This document shows, in pieces, positions 1 through 9,503 of a stretch of 64,000 nt of DNA; the first letter of the stretch is position 1; every line of letters starts with the position of its first letter. The notes below the pieces were generated by a model. It searched no databases. It saw only the letters and a program-made list of their open reading frames with translations, and was not told the DNA's origin. The DNA comes from Hyphomicrobium sp. (GTDB lineage Bacteria > Pseudomonadota > Alphaproteobacteria > Rhizobiales > Hyphomicrobiaceae). The translations under genes and the position numbers were made by a program. Where the stretch lies: positions 87,540-151,539 of the forward strand of contig JAKFUV010000004.1 of NCBI GenBank assembly GCA_021732485.1. The letters are read 5' to 3'.

Positions 1-2
1 CG

Positions 3-320
3 TCGCTCGATCAGCAGGCCGAAGACATGGTCAAATGGATTTCGAAGGAAGAAAATCTGGCTGACGCGTTCGAGGCCATCGACTTCCAGACCGAGTATGT
101 TCGCGATCTCCTTGCGCCAACCGACTATCCTCGCCTTGACGTCGACATGGTTGCTCGATTGTTCAAAGAGTGGGAGCATCACAAGGTCGAAGGCATTCTG
201 ACGTATCGCGATCGGTCGTATCCGTCGACATTGACGGGCACGGTCGCGCCGCAGCACCACACGACGTGGATGAAGGCGATGGACGATTCATTGGAAGCGT
301 TTCTTGCAAATGAACCCTGA
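3..320 (+). CDS. tmm: Trimethylamine monooxygenase (Tmm), C-terminal fragment
   Basis: This is the last 105 codons of a gene that begins before the window; the frame is open from base 3 to the stop at 318-320. The tail resembles the C-terminus of bacterial flavin-containing trimethylamine monooxygenase, with conserved stretches such as 'IDFQTEYVRDLL', 'YRDRSYPSTLTGT' and 'HHTTWMKAMDDSLE'. Tmm oxidises trimethylamine to TMAO using FAD, NADPH and O2 in the cytoplasm. The FAD and NADPH motifs lie outside the window. The assignment is strengthened by the TMAO demethylase gene 83 bp downstream on the same strand, the usual partner in methylated-amine degradation. A related flavin monooxygenase is the main alternative. 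Confidence 0.8.
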   Translation, partial: SLDQQAEDMVKWISKEENLADAFEAIDFQTEYVRDLLAPTDYPRLDVDMVARLFKEWEHHKVEGILTYRDRSYPSTLTGTVAPQHHTTWMKAMDDSLEAFLANEP

Positions 321-403
321 CAGCCGGCACTGATTGCCGCTGAGTGCCCGTGCCCGCCAATTTAGGTTGCCGGCAGCCGCACGCCGACACGAGGACCGAT
401 GAC

Positions 404-2755
404 ATGAATACAACCGCGGTCGTCTCGCCCGATAGGCCCAAGCTCATTGCGGCTGGAGCGCGGGCGCTCGATGTCGGCATCGAACGCTATGTCATGAAGG
501 GCGGCGGTTCGATGGTGTTCCAGCTCGATGCTGGCGACACGATTGAACTGACGCCGATCGAGGGTGGTCAGAAAGTCGAAATGTCGGCGTTCCTCGCCTC
601 CGGCAAAGATGGTCTCGGTGCCCTTGGATTGAAAGGCACCGCTAAGCCGATAGGGCTGCAGGCGACTCTAGCGGCTGACAGCGAAGACGCTGCGCGGGTT
701 CGCTTCGGCTTGTATCGCCGGCGGCTAGATCTCGGCCGCGTCAAGGCCGCGACCCTGTTCGATGGCGATACTCAACCCGGCCAAATCGCTAGCTTCACCG
801 CGCAATCGGATGTCGTCGTCGTCGCTGCGGCTCCCGCCACAGCGATGCTCGTCTGGGAGCAAAATCCGCCAAGCGACATCCTGATTTTCATTCGTCGCGC
901 CCGTATGCCAGTAAGTGGCCTGCATCGCCTCCCCGAACCGCTGGCGGAACCTCGCCTCGATATTCGCGTCAACATTGCCAGCGCTGAAAGTTTCGAGGTC
1001 TTCGAAGGCGAATTCATTCAGATTATCGATGTGGCGGGGCGGCAATGCTCAGACTTCCTCGCCTTTGAACGCAAGGCTCTGGATAGCGGTCGCGTGCTCG
1101 GTCTCGACGCGACGACGACGCGGACGGTGACAGGGTTGGCCTACCCGAAGCCTGGGTTGTCATCGAAGTTCTATGACCGGGAGCGTAATGCGCTCGTTGA
1201 AATCGTGCAGGATACCGTCGGCCGGCACGACACGTTCAACCTTGCTTGCACCAAACGTTTCTACGAAGACGCCGGCTATTTCGGCCACGCCAACTGTTCT
1301 GACAATCTCAACACGATCCTCGCGCCGTACCAAATCGACGAACGCCGCGGCTGGCCAGCGATCAACTTTTTCTACAATACGAACGTCGATGCCCATAACA
1401 CGATCTGGTCAGACGAGCCGTGGTCGCGTCCCGGCGATTACGTCCTCATGCGCGCGCTCAGCGACCTCGTCTGCGGTGCAACCTCCTGCCCCGATGATAT
1501 CGACCCCGCCAATGGCTGGGAACTTTCTGAAATTCAGGTGCGCGTCTACGCCAAAGATGCGCCCTTCAAGCGCGCGATCGGATATCGAATGACGCCTGAC
1601 ACGCCTGTTCAACTGACACGCGAAACCGGTTTTCATCCGCGCACATCAGCGCTGACGCGGGCATTTGTCGAATACCGCGGATATTGGCTGCCAAACTGTT
1701 TTGCGACTAGCGGTCCGCTCGACGAATACTGGGCGTGCCGCGAGCGCGCCGCCATCATGGACCTCAGCCCGCTCCGCAAACTCGAAATCATGGGGCCTGA
1801 CGCCGAAACTTTTCTGCAAGGGCTGTTTCCGCGCGATATTCGCAAGCTGGCCGTCGGGCAGATTTTCTATACGCCGATCTGTTACGAGCATGGCGGCATG
1901 ATCGACGATGGCACCTTGTTCCGCATGACCGAAACGAACTTCCGCTGGATCGGTGGCGATGATGCGAGCTTGCTATGGATCAGGGAGCAAGCTGCCAAAT
2001 CCGGGCTGAACGTTCATTTGAAGACGGCGAGCGACCAAATCCATAACGTTGCCGTGCAAGGTCCAAAGTCGCGCGACATCCTGCGCGAAGTCGTGTGGAC
2101 AGCCGCCGATCGACCGGCCATCGATGAACTCGGCGTCTTCCGCTTCACCGTTGGACGCATCGGCGGCTACGATGGTATCCCGATCGTGTTGTCGCGCACC
2201 GGCTACACGGGCGAACTCGGCTACGAAGTGTTCTGCCATCCGAGGGATGGTGCGGCCGTTTGGGATGCCATCATGGCGGCTGGCTCGAAGCACTCCATCG
2301 CGCCGTTTGGCTTCGAAGCTCTCGACATGGTGCGGATCGAAGCCGGACTCGTTTTTGGCGGCCATGATTTTGATTCAACCACCGATCCGCTTGAAGCCGG
2401 CATCAGCTTCACTGTGCCGTCCAAGAAACAAGAGGATTATATCGGCAAGGCCGCGATAGAGCGCCGCCGCGCGCACCCATCGCGCAAACTTGTTGGCCTG
2501 GAAATCGCCGGCAACGAAAAGGCCGCACACGCCGATCCGGTTTTCTTCGGCCGCGCCGAAGTCGGTATCGTGACAAGCGCGATGCGCTCGCCGGTCCTGA
2601 AAAAGACCATTGCGTTGGCGCGCATCGATGTCGCCCACGCCGAGATCGGCTCGGCGCTCGAGATTGGGAAATTGGACGGCCAGCAGAAGCGGTTGAAGGC
2701 GACGATTGTGCCGTTCCCGTTCTACGATCCCGACAAATCGCGCGTCAGAAGCTGA
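404..2755 (+). CDS. tdm: Trimethylamine-N-oxide demethylase (Tdm)
   Basis: The 783-residue protein has an N-terminal region (about 1-180), a DUF1989 metal-binding domain (about 184-390) and a C-terminal GcvT/aminomethyltransferase domain (about 415-775). This is the architecture of TMAO demethylase, which splits TMAO into dimethylamine and formaldehyde and passes the formaldehyde to tetrahydrofolate. Three cysteines expected to bind zinc are visible at residues 282, 298 and 362; the 16- and 64-residue spacings match what I recall for the characterised Methylocella enzyme. The GcvT half carries 'SRTGYTGELGYE'. The ATG at 404 is chosen because GAGGA lies about 8 bases upstream; an upstream in-frame codon at 344 has no such support. 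It is probably co-transcribed with tmm. Confidence 0.9.
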   Translation: MNTTAVVSPDRPKLIAAGARALDVGIERYVMKGGGSMVFQLDAGDTIELTPIEGGQKVEMSAFLASGKDGLGALGLKGTAKPIGLQATLAADSEDAARVRFGLYRRRLDLGRVKAATLFDGDTQPGQIASFTAQSDVVVVAAAPATAMLVWEQNPPSDILIFIRRARMPVSGLHRLPEPLAEPRLDIRVNIASAESFEVFEGEFIQIIDVAGRQCSDFLAFERKALDSGRVLGLDATTTRTVTGLAYPKPGLSSKFYDRERNALVEIVQDTVGRHDTFNLACTKRFYEDAGYFGHANCSDNLNTILAPYQIDERRGWPAINFFYNTNVDAHNTIWSDEPWSRPGDYVLMRALSDLVCGATSCPDDIDPANGWELSEIQVRVYAKDAPFKRAIGYRMTPDTPVQLTRETGFHPRTSALTRAFVEYRGYWLPNCFATSGPLDEYWACRERAAIMDLSPLRKLEIMGPDAETFLQGLFPRDIRKLAVGQIFYTPICYEHGGMIDDGTLFRMTETNFRWIGGDDASLLWIREQAAKSGLNVHLKTASDQIHNVAVQGPKSRDILREVVWTAADRPAIDELGVFRFTVGRIGGYDGIPIVLSRTGYTGELGYEVFCHPRDGAAVWDAIMAAGSKHSIAPFGFEALDMVRIEAGLVFGGHDFDSTTDPLEAGISFTVPSKKQEDYIGKAAIERRRAHPSRKLVGLEIAGNEKAAHADPVFFGRAEVGIVTSAMRSPVLKKTIALARIDVAHAEIGSALEIGKLDGQQKRLKATIVPFPFYDPDKSRVRS

Positions 2756-2784
2756 CCAGCCAAAAACAATGGCCGCGCGGACAT

Positions 2785-2813
2785 AAAAAACGGAGGCGAT
2801 TGGCCTCCGTTTT
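2785..2813. terminator. Bidirectional intrinsic terminator between tdm and the convergent aminomethyltransferase gene
   Basis: A 7-bp stem (2791-2797 with 2803-2809, CGGAGGC/GCCTCCG) and 5-base loop are flanked by an A-run at 2785-2790 and a T-run at 2810-2813, so it can end transcripts from both sides. It lies between two convergent stop codons. Confidence 0.85.
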
Positions 2814-2836
2814 CCCCGTCGCAAATTGCAACCTCT

Positions 2837-3970
2837 TCAACCAACCGCTGTCCGCTTTTTCTTCTGCGGATCATCGAATGTGATGGTGTGCGCCACGGCG
2901 TTGGCGGTAACGTTTTTGCCCGAGATCGACAGCTTCGTGCCCTGCACTGCGGCGGCAACGCTCAAACGTGCGATGGCCATGGTCCGGTTGGTCAAGCGCG
3001 AATGCATGGCGCAGGTCACGACGCCGGCCGGTTGACCATTCATCGTCACATCAGAGCCGGCATCCGGGATGGTATCGCCGTCGATGAGCAGCCCGAAGAT
3101 CTTGAATCGCTCCTTACCTTTCAGCCGATAGTGCTCCTCAGCACCGCGAAATCCTGTCTTGCCGGGCGACACGGTGAAATCCAGACCAAGTTCCCACAGT
3201 GTGTCTCCGGGAGCCTCGTTCGCAAACGGATACATTTCGGAGTTGTCATACGGATAGAACAGCAAATAGCTCTCGACCCGAAGCCAATCGAGGGCGGTGA
3301 AAGCGCACGGCACGATGCCCATCGGCTTGCCCTCCGTCAGGATCGTGTCCCAGATCTGCGCCACGTTTTCGTATTTGCAGAAGATCTCGTAGCCGCGTTC
3401 GCCCGTGTATCCGGTGCGCGAGATCATCACTGGCGCGCCAAACAGCGTCGTTTGCATGTGGTGGAAATATTTCAGATCACGAATGCCCGGGACGTGCTTG
3501 GCGAGATAGTCGACCGCGAGCGGGCCCTGAAGCGATAAGTCATGCAGATCATCGTCGAACTGCAGCGACACATAGCGACCCTCAGCCTCGGTCTGCAGCA
3601 ACTGCTGGCCCGCGCCGGAACCGTGCACAACCATCCAGGCGTTGGGGCCGGTGCGATAGAGGACGCAATCGTCGGCGAACTTTCCGCGCGCGTCCAGCAT
3701 GCAGGCGTACACCGATTTTCCGGGATAGACCTTCGTCACGTCGCGCGTCGTCACATAATTCAGCAGTGCGGCAGCGTGCGGCCCGGTGACATGAATTTTC
3801 TTCAGGCCCGAAACGTCCATCAAGCCGGCCCTGGTGCGGATCGCCTCATGCGCGTCGGCGAGATCGCTGGAATAATTCCACGCTGTCCCCATGCCATTCC
3901 AGTCTTCGAGAAGTGATCCAAGGGCTCGGTGACGGTCGGCGATCGCCGAATAGCGCCAGGACATCGTCAT
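2837..3970 (-). CDS. Folate-binding aminomethyltransferase family protein (GcvT-like)
   Basis: This 377-residue single-domain protein belongs to the GcvT/aminomethyltransferase family. It shows 'ISRTGYTGERGYEIF' near residue 200, a folate-site-like stretch beginning 'ALDWLRVES', and a C-terminal barrel ending in 'ITFDDPQKKK'. Family members move a one-carbon unit from an amine to tetrahydrofolate, or demethylate methylated compounds. No glycine-cleavage partner (gcvH, gcvP) is near, so it is probably not canonical GcvT. Its position facing tdm suggests work on methylated amines, which is inference. The ATG at 3970 is preceded by AGGGAG; an upstream in-frame start at 4042 would add residues unlike the family. 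It converges on tdm across a shared terminator. Confidence 0.75.
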   Translation of the reverse strand: MTMSWRYSAIADRHRALGSLLEDWNGMGTAWNYSSDLADAHEAIRTRAGLMDVSGLKKIHVTGPHAAALLNYVTTRDVTKVYPGKSVYACMLDARGKFADDCVLYRTGPNAWMVVHGSGAGQQLLQTEAEGRYVSLQFDDDLHDLSLQGPLAVDYLAKHVPGIRDLKYFHHMQTTLFGAPVMISRTGYTGERGYEIFCKYENVAQIWDTILTEGKPMGIVPCAFTALDWLRVESYLLFYPYDNSEMYPFANEAPGDTLWELGLDFTVSPGKTGFRGAEEHYRLKGKERFKIFGLLIDGDTIPDAGSDVTMNGQPAGVVTCAMHSRLTNRTMAIARLSVAAAVQGTKLSISGKNVTANAVAHTITFDDPQKKKRTAVG

Positions 3971-4461
3971 GGTCGAAGTCTCCCTAGTTTTTGAGATTGT
4001 AGCCGTGTTGAGGATGGTCGCGTCGGCGACGCGGCGCGGCACTTGGCGTCCGGCGCATAGCCAAGCACGCCTGAAAGAGCATCTCCGCAGCTATGCTGTC
4101 AGCCGACGGCGGGGCGCCACGGACGGACCGCGCGCAACGCATCCCTCCCGTGGTCGTTGCCGCCCGACAAACAGCCATGTTTGCGTCCCTATGCCCAATT
4201 TTTTTCCAGCCATAAGCTGCCGTGCGATCGACGCCGCGTTTAGCTTGGCTCGAGACAACATTTTTACAGATTATTCTCTTAAGTCAAAATATTTTCTCAC
4301 CAATCAACTGGTGTGGGTGCGGTGGGGAGCGTTGAGGGCGGGAGCGCCATGTCGGTGCACTCGCGAACGCACGCTGGGGTGCTCCTGCGCGAGCCACCGT
4401 GTGACACGGCTAAAAAGAGCCGCGTCGCACCTCAAGAATGTTATGAATTTGATTGGGCAAT
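3971..4461. other. Gene-free stretch between the aminomethyltransferase gene and tRNA-Pro
   Basis: No convincing coding sequence is seen. On the minus strand an AT-rich patch holds TTGACT (4282-4287) and TAAAAA (4261-4266) separated by 15 bases, a weak promoter candidate that would give the aminomethyltransferase mRNA a leader of nearly 300 bases. I looked for glycine-riboswitch signatures in that leader and did not find them. Confidence 0.35.
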
Positions 4462-4538
4462 TGGTCGGAGCGACAGGATTTGAACCTGCGACCCCCAGTC
4501 CCCCAGACTGGTGCGCTACCAGGCTGCGCTACGCTCCG
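4462..4538 (-). tRNA. tRNA-Pro (anticodon GGG)
   Basis: Read on the minus strand, the gene folds as a full cloverleaf: acceptor arm CGGAGCG/CGCTCCG, D-arm, anticodon arm CCAGT-loop-ACTGG with anticodon GGG, and T-arm containing GGTTCAAATCC. The 3' CCA is encoded (4462-4464) after discriminator A. It decodes CCC and CCU proline codons. A tRNA-Pro beside merR and ihfA is common in related genomes. Confidence 0.95.
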
Positions 4539-4584
4539 ATGGGACCCTTGTGCCCGGATGGGCTCGTGAGGTCAACGGCCAACC

Positions 4585-5472
4585 TCACGCGGCATTCGCC
4601 AAAAACCTCGCCAATGCGTCGGCGTTTGCAGGGAATGATGTGACCGGGATGACCGCCGGCAAACTCGGCGCGGCGATAGCGGCGACATAGCCCACGGGTT
4701 CACGCGGCTGGTCGCGGCTAGATTTCCATACTGCTGGCGACGGTAGCAAAGCGCTTGCGGGGTGAAGTGTTGTTGCGTTGCCAGTGTGCGGGCCATCATC
4801 CGACCCGACCACGAGATCGCGCACCGCGAACCCTGACAGACGTTGGCCAATGTTTGCTTTGCCGTCGCCGATCACGCCGGTCTCGGTTAAGAGATGAGCG
4901 ATCCCCAAACCGCTGGCTTTGGCAATGGCTTCAAGCCGCACCCAAGCTTGCAGCACGTCGGCTTCGTCCTGCGTCGTCATCGAGACCGCGCTAGGATCGC
5001 CTAACGATGACAGGCGTCGTGCGGCCGATACTATTCTAGCACGGCGTTCGTCACTCATCCGAAGCGGGCGGACCTGTTCGATATCAGCCCCGATGGTGCC
5101 GCGACGCGCGACCGCGATCAGCGCATAGCTGCCACTGTGAGACAGACTGAACGCGAGCGCGCCTACTCCCAGATGCGGGCGCCCGCCCGGTTCCACCTCG
5201 AACGCTCGACCTCGAACGCCGGGTCCGATCCACCGCTCCAACACGATACGCGTTGCGATCCGCGCCGCGCGCCATGCGCGGCCTTCGATCGGGGAACGCG
5301 CGCTCAGGCGGTGCGCGCGCTCGCCGTCACAGGTGGAAAGGCGCGGCGTTGTGCGTTCTTCGACGTCGAGATATCCGGCGCTCGCTGGGATGTTGACGAG
5401 GACGACATCGATCGAGCGCTGATCGTTCCGTTTAATTGTCGCGCGCGCATCATCGATGTGGTCCGGCTTCAA
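4585..5472 (-). CDS. 4'-phosphopantetheinyl transferase superfamily protein (Sfp-like)
   Basis: The protein has 295 residues. Sfp-type phosphopantetheinyl transferases move the CoA arm onto a serine of carrier proteins. The visible family motifs are LSHS (110-113), GADIE (128-132; acidic Mg2+ ligands) and W176-x-x-L-E-A-x-x-K185, the usual W-K-E-x-x-x-K block with Arg replacing the first Lys. The C-terminal 80 residues are poorly conserved and Pro/Ala-rich. The start overlaps the merR stop by 4 bp (ATGA), implying translational coupling. The plsX/fabH lipid genes lie upstream on the same strand, so the carrier may be an acyl carrier protein or a polyketide/peptide synthase, none of which is seen here. 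The substrate is unassigned. Confidence 0.8.
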   Translation of the reverse strand: MKPDHIDDARATIKRNDQRSIDVVLVNIPASAGYLDVEERTTPRLSTCDGERAHRLSARSPIEGRAWRAARIATRIVLERWIGPGVRGRAFEVEPGGRPHLGVGALAFSLSHSGSYALIAVARRGTIGADIEQVRPLRMSDERRARIVSAARRLSSLGDPSAVSMTTQDEADVLQAWVRLEAIAKASGLGIAHLLTETGVIGDGKANIGQRLSGFAVRDLVVGSDDGPHTGNATTLHPASALLPSPAVWKSSRDQPREPVGYVAAIAAPSLPAVIPVTSFPANADALARFLANAA

Positions 5473-6026
5473 CCCCGTCCCCCGCGCGAGCGTTTGACAC
5501 TCGGAGCGGGCGCCGCGCTTATGGCCGGTGCGCGGATGATCTCGCGCACGCGCTCTAACTCGCGGATTGCCGCTATAATCGAAGTTTTTGCAGCGGCACT
5601 CAGCAATGGCGCGTCGAGATCGACCGGCGTTGTGCCCGCATCAATGACGCTTCGCAGGCCGCGTGACGTTTGATCTCCAGGCTTCGGCAATGTTTCAACG
5701 GCGGATTTGCGGCCACGCTTTTTGCGGGTTTCTTCAACGGCGGCAGCAGCAAGCGCGTCGCGCGACGCGCGTTTGACCTGGTCAATGCCGTGCTCGCGCA
5801 AAATTTTCTGCACGCCTTTGATGGTGTAACCTTCCGCATGCAGCAGATGCCGGATGCCGCGCAGAAGCTCGAGATCTTCGGGGCGGTAATAGCGCCGTCC
5901 CCCACCGCGCTTCATCGGCTTGATCTGCGGAAATTTGCCTTCCCAAAAACGCAGCACGTGTTTTGGCACATCGAGGTCGTCGGCGACTTCACCAATGGTC
6001 CGAAATGCTTCCGCCGATTTATTCAT
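5469..6026 (-). CDS. MerR family transcriptional regulator
   Basis: This 185-residue protein starts with a MerR winged helix-turn-helix: '[20 protein letters not shown]' at residues 8-27, then '[18 protein letters not shown]'. The C-terminal part is charged and Ala-rich with no cysteine metal-sensing loop, so it is unlikely to be a metal sensor. Regulators of this type sit directly downstream of ihfA in most Rhizobiales, with the role of the pair unknown to me. It overlaps the next gene by 4 bp. Confidence 0.85.
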   Translation of the reverse strand: MNKSAEAFRTIGEVADDLDVPKHVLRFWEGKFPQIKPMKRGGGRRYYRPEDLELLRGIRHLLHAEGYTIKGVQKILREHGIDQVKRASRDALAAAAVEETRKKRGRKSAVETLPKPGDQTSRGLRSVIDAGTTPVDLDAPLLSAAAKTSIIAAIRELERVREIIRAPAISAAPAPSVKRSRGGRG

Positions 6027-6152
6027 GGTCCGGTGCCCTCCGCAAACAGCGCGCGTACAAGTCTACCGACATCGGACGCAGAGTTGATAAGGAAAACCGC
6101 GCATCATCCGGCCACAGTCGCTGTGCTCAGCCAATAGGTCAGCGGACCTACC

Positions 6153-6524
6153 TCAGCGCTCGCCGCTTTTATCCGCCGGGCGATCGCTCACCTTTGCCGC
6201 AACCGAAGCCTTCTCCGACGGGCGCCGGCTGTGGCCTTTGTTGATGCGATCCTTCATGATGTTCGATGGCCGGAATACCAGCACGCGGCGCGGCGTGATC
6301 GGAACTTCCTGGCCGGTTTTAGGGTTGCGGCCAACGCGCTCACCCTTTTGGCGGATGCCGAATGATCCGAACGACGACAGCTTGACCGCGTCGCCTTCCG
6401 CCAAGCTTCCAGAAATTTCATCGAGCACCCGCTCGACGAGTTCCTGGCTCTCGTTGCGCGGCAAGCCGACTTTTTCGACGACCGCTTCGGCGAGATCCGC
6501 CCGCGTTAATGTTTTACCGTTCAT
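6153..6524 (-). CDS. ihfA: Integration host factor subunit alpha
   Basis: This 123-residue HU/IHF-fold protein begins '[17 protein letters not shown]', has the core '[13 protein letters not shown]' and the DNA-intercalating arm '[16 protein letters not shown]'. IhfA pairs with IhfB to bend DNA at specific sites, affecting transcription, replication and recombination. The C-terminal tail of about 25 residues past the fold is basic and Ser/Ala-rich, longer than the E. coli protein (99 residues) but usual for alphaproteobacteria. It lies between fabH and merR on the same strand. Confidence 0.93.
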   Translation of the reverse strand: MNGKTLTRADLAEAVVEKVGLPRNESQELVERVLDEISGSLAEGDAVKLSSFGSFGIRQKGERVGRNPKTGQEVPITPRRVLVFRPSNIMKDRINKGHSRRPSEKASVAAKVSDRPADKSGER

Positions 6525-6666
6525 TCACATCCTCCCAACCTTCGGATGATCCTTGCGGCGGATGCTATCCGCGGAATGACCGGCGGTCAATAAAAGAGCG
6601 GTTCAAGCGCCTGAAATAACTTAAGATTCGTCTTTTGCGGCGCACCATAAAACTGCCGCATCACGG

Positions 6667-7644
6667 CTACCAGCGGGCGAGTACGGCACCCCAGGTGAAG
6701 CCGCCGCCCATGGCTTCCATCAAAATCAGACTGCCCTCCTTGACCCGGTGGTCCTCAAACGCCTGGTTGAGTGCCAATGGAATCGAGGCCGCAGAGGTAT
6801 TGCCGTGCTTGTCCAAGGTCATAACAATCTTTTCGGGCGCCACGCCAAGCTTCTTTGCGATGCCATCTAGGATGCGCTTGTTAGCCTGGTGCGGGATGTA
6901 AAGGCTGATCTCGTCGGCCGCATAGCCCGTCTCAACGAGCGTTTCCTCGATCACGCCCGAGATTTTTTGCACTGCGTGGCGAAACACCTCGCGGCCGTTC
7001 ATGCGCAAGTGGCCAACAGTTTTTGTCGAACCCGGACCGCCGTCGACGTAGAGCATATCTTCGAAGCGCCCATCCGAACGGATGCGCGTTGCCAGAATAC
7101 CCCGATCGTCGCGGGTACCGTGCTGCGACTGCGCCTCAAGCACAACCGCGCCGGCGCCGTCGCCGAATAGCACGCAGGTGCCACGATCAGTCCAATCGAG
7201 AATTCGCGAGAAGGTCTCGGCGCCAATGACCAGCGCGCGTTTGAACTGACCCGTTTTCAAAAATGCGTCCGCGACCGTCAATGCATAGATGAAGCCCGAG
7301 CAGACCGCCTGCACATCGAACGCTGCCCCTTTGGTGACGCCGAGCATCGCTTGAATTTTTACGGCAGTAGCGGGAAAGGTGCGATCCGGTGTGGCGGTGG
7401 CGCAGATGACGAGATCGATTTCGACCGGATCGATGCCGGCACGAATGAGCGCTTGTTTGGCTGCCGCCGCACCGAGATCCGAGGTCAATTCACTATCGTC
7501 GGCGATATGGCGTTGCACGATGCCAGATCGCTCGCGAATCCATTCGTCGGAGGTGTCGACGAGTGTCGATAGCTCGTCATTGGTCATGATGCGCTTGGGC
7601 AAATGCGCGCCCACACTTCGAATGACGGATCGGAGAATTGCCAA
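6667..7644 (-). CDS. fabH: Beta-ketoacyl-ACP synthase III
   Basis: At 325 residues it has normal length. FabH condenses acetyl-CoA with malonyl-ACP to start type II fatty acid synthesis. The active-site triad is visible: Cys115 in '[13 protein letters not shown]', His in 'IPHQANKRI' (about residue 250) and Asn in '[10 protein letters not shown]' (about residue 280). '[11 protein letters not shown]' is the usual KAS III glycine-rich loop. It follows plsX by 17 bp and is surely in the same operon. Confidence 0.96.
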   Translation of the reverse strand: MAILRSVIRSVGAHLPKRIMTNDELSTLVDTSDEWIRERSGIVQRHIADDSELTSDLGAAAAKQALIRAGIDPVEIDLVICATATPDRTFPATAVKIQAMLGVTKGAAFDVQAVCSGFIYALTVADAFLKTGQFKRALVIGAETFSRILDWTDRGTCVLFGDGAGAVVLEAQSQHGTRDDRGILATRIRSDGRFEDMLYVDGGPGSTKTVGHLRMNGREVFRHAVQKISGVIEETLVETGYAADEISLYIPHQANKRILDGIAKKLGVAPEKIVMTLDKHGNTSAASIPLALNQAFEDHRVKEGSLILMEAMGGGFTWGAVLARW

Positions 7645-7661
7645 GCGATACCCTTTCTCGA

Positions 7662-8780
7662 CTAATGTCCGTCGCCGCCAGGCGAAACGACGGCCGGCCT
7701 GACTGCGCCTTCTAACGCGCGCGCGGACTGACCCAGCGCTTCGCTTTCCGTCGACGCCGCAAGTTTGTGGTGGAAATTGCCGATGTCCGCGGTCAGGCGC
7801 GCCACTAGGCCTGAGTCGGCCATCTCGAAAGCCAGATCGACAGCGCTTGCGAACCCGTACGCATCTGTGCCGCCGTGACTTTTCACAGCAATGCCGTTGA
7901 GACCCAAAAACGTCCCGCCATTGACGCGGCGGGGGTCCATTTTTTCCTTCAGTACACGAAATCCATCGCGTGCCAGTAGCGCGCCGGCTTTCGTCACGAC
8001 TGAACTGGACATCGCGGCTTTCAGATAGCTGCCGATCTGCCTTGCAGTGCCTTCGGCTGTCTTCAGGGCGATGTTACCGGCAAAACCCTCGACCACGACC
8101 ACATCGACCGCACCGTGACCGATCCGATCACCCTCGACGAAGCCCTTGTAGTCGAGTGGCAGTTCGACCGACTTCAGAATGGCGTGCGCGGCTTTCACGT
8201 CTTCGTTGCCTTTGACGTCTTCGGTGCCGACATTGAGCAAGCCGACCGATGGCCGCTCGATGTGAAACACGGCGCGCGCCATTGCTGCGCCCATCAGCGA
8301 AAAGTCGGTGAGTTGATTGGCCGTCGCGCCGATGTTGGCGCCGACATCGAGTACGATGCATTCTGACGTAACCGTTGGCCAGAGCGCGGCTATGGCTGGC
8401 CGTTCAATACCCGGAATGGGTCTAAGTACCAGTTTGGCAATCGCCATCAGCGCGCCAGTATTGCCCGCAGAAACTGCGGCGTGGGCCTCCCCGGATTTAA
8501 CGGCTTCGAGCGCGAGCCACATGCTCGACCCCTTGCCACGACGCAGGGCCTGGCTCGGTTTTTCGTCCATGGCGATGACGAGATCGGTATGCACGACACG
8601 GGATTTGACTGCGAGAGCCGCGTATCCTGCCAGCGCTGCATCGATGCGGCCTTTGTGGCCAAAGAATACAAAACTGAGCGATGGATGGCGTTGCAGAGAC
8701 AGGGCCGCTCCCGGCACGATCACGTCCGGCCCATGATCGCCACCCATAGCGTCAAGAGCTATGGTCTTGGGGCTCACCAT
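7662..8780 (-). CDS. plsX: Phosphate acyltransferase PlsX
   Basis: PlsX makes acyl-phosphate from acyl-ACP, the first step of phospholipid synthesis in most bacteria, at the inner face of the membrane. The 372-residue product opens with the family hallmark '[14 protein letters not shown]' and contains '[11 protein letters not shown]' and 'VLDVGAN'. The ATG at 8780 is preferred over one 63 bases upstream because the family starts just before the MGGD motif. It leads the plsX-fabH-ihfA-merR group. Confidence 0.95.
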   Translation of the reverse strand: MVSPKTIALDAMGGDHGPDVIVPGAALSLQRHPSLSFVFFGHKGRIDAALAGYAALAVKSRVVHTDLVIAMDEKPSQALRRGKGSSMWLALEAVKSGEAHAAVSAGNTGALMAIAKLVLRPIPGIERPAIAALWPTVTSECIVLDVGANIGATANQLTDFSLMGAAMARAVFHIERPSVGLLNVGTEDVKGNEDVKAAHAILKSVELPLDYKGFVEGDRIGHGAVDVVVVEGFAGNIALKTAEGTARQIGSYLKAAMSSSVVTKAGALLARDGFRVLKEKMDPRRVNGGTFLGLNGIAVKSHGGTDAYGFASAVDLAFEMADSGLVARLTADIGNFHHKLAASTESEALGQSARALEGAVRPAVVSPGGDGH

Positions 8781-8960
8781 GGCTTTGCTGGCCCTTTGTA
8801 AAAATAACCGGCACGCTTGCGGTGCCGGCGGCGAACTGAACACGAAATCGAGCGATTAAGCTCCCGCCCATCAGGGCTGTCAATGCGGCTGGACCATAGC
8901 CGGTTGAGACCGCGAAACAAGGCGAAAACTCTGCTTATGCAGGCTTGACGCACAAGCGGA

Positions 8961-9503
8961 TTACGACTTGTCTTTCAGCCGGGAGAGGGCTGCGAACGGG
9001 CTGGTTTGACCCGGCTCGGCAGCGGCGGGATCGCGCCAATCAAAGGCGGCGTCGGCTTTGCGCGGAAATGGGTCAAGCGCGGCCGATATCGTTTCAAACA
9101 CGATGCGTCCGACGGTGATTTCGCCGTCGACAAGCGGCTCGACATCTGGGCCTTCGAGGACACTCGCCTCTTGCCCCATCACGGCGGCCGTTTCATTCTT
9201 TTTGGCCTCCGGCCAGAATTCGACGTCGAACTTTTCATCCATGTGTTGAGCAACCGGATCGAGTGTCACGACGCAGGCCTGTTCAAGCTCGGCGATGACG
9301 CGACCGGCGAGGCGATAGCCGCCACCGGCCAGTCGGTTCACACGGTAGTTCGCCGTCAATGATGTCAACGCGAGAAGACCAAGCACGCTCGTCACTGCTG
9401 CAAGTTCGGAAGCCGAAGCGGCGCGTTCTTTGGTAATGCCACCGTCAGCCAGGTCGACGACAGCGTGTGACCAATCGAGTGGCGACGCGATTTCAGAGGT
9501 CAT
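8961..9503 (-). CDS. DUF177 (YceD-type) domain protein
   Basis: This 180-residue protein matches the YceD/DUF177 family, with the signature 'YRLAGRVIAELEQACVVTLDPV' split by a conserved Cys, and an acidic middle region 'DEKFDVEFWP'. YceD proteins are associated with 23S rRNA accumulation and ribosomal protein L32; in many bacteria the gene precedes rpmF, but rpmF is absent here. Its 5' end overlaps the upstream chaperone gene by 11 bp, so the two are co-transcribed. Confidence 0.85.
   Translation of the reverse strand: MTSEIASPLDWSHAVVDLADGGITKERAASASELAAVTSVLGLLALTSLTANYRVNRLAGGGYRLAGRVIAELEQACVVTLDPVAQHMDEKFDVEFWPEAKKNETAAVMGQEASVLEGPDVEPLVDGEITVGRIVFETISAALDPFPRKADAAFDWRDPAAAEPGQTSPFAALSRLKDKS

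Noticed and set aside
3971..4260. Possible glycine riboswitch in the leader of the aminomethyltransferase gene
   Set aside because: The characteristic paired aptamer words and the CCGAAGG-type core were not found; only a CTTTCAGG-like word is present.
3969..4643. A 224-codon plus-strand frame covering the tRNA-Pro region
   Set aside because: It runs through a tRNA gene on the other strand and ends inside the PPTase gene; composition is not protein-like.
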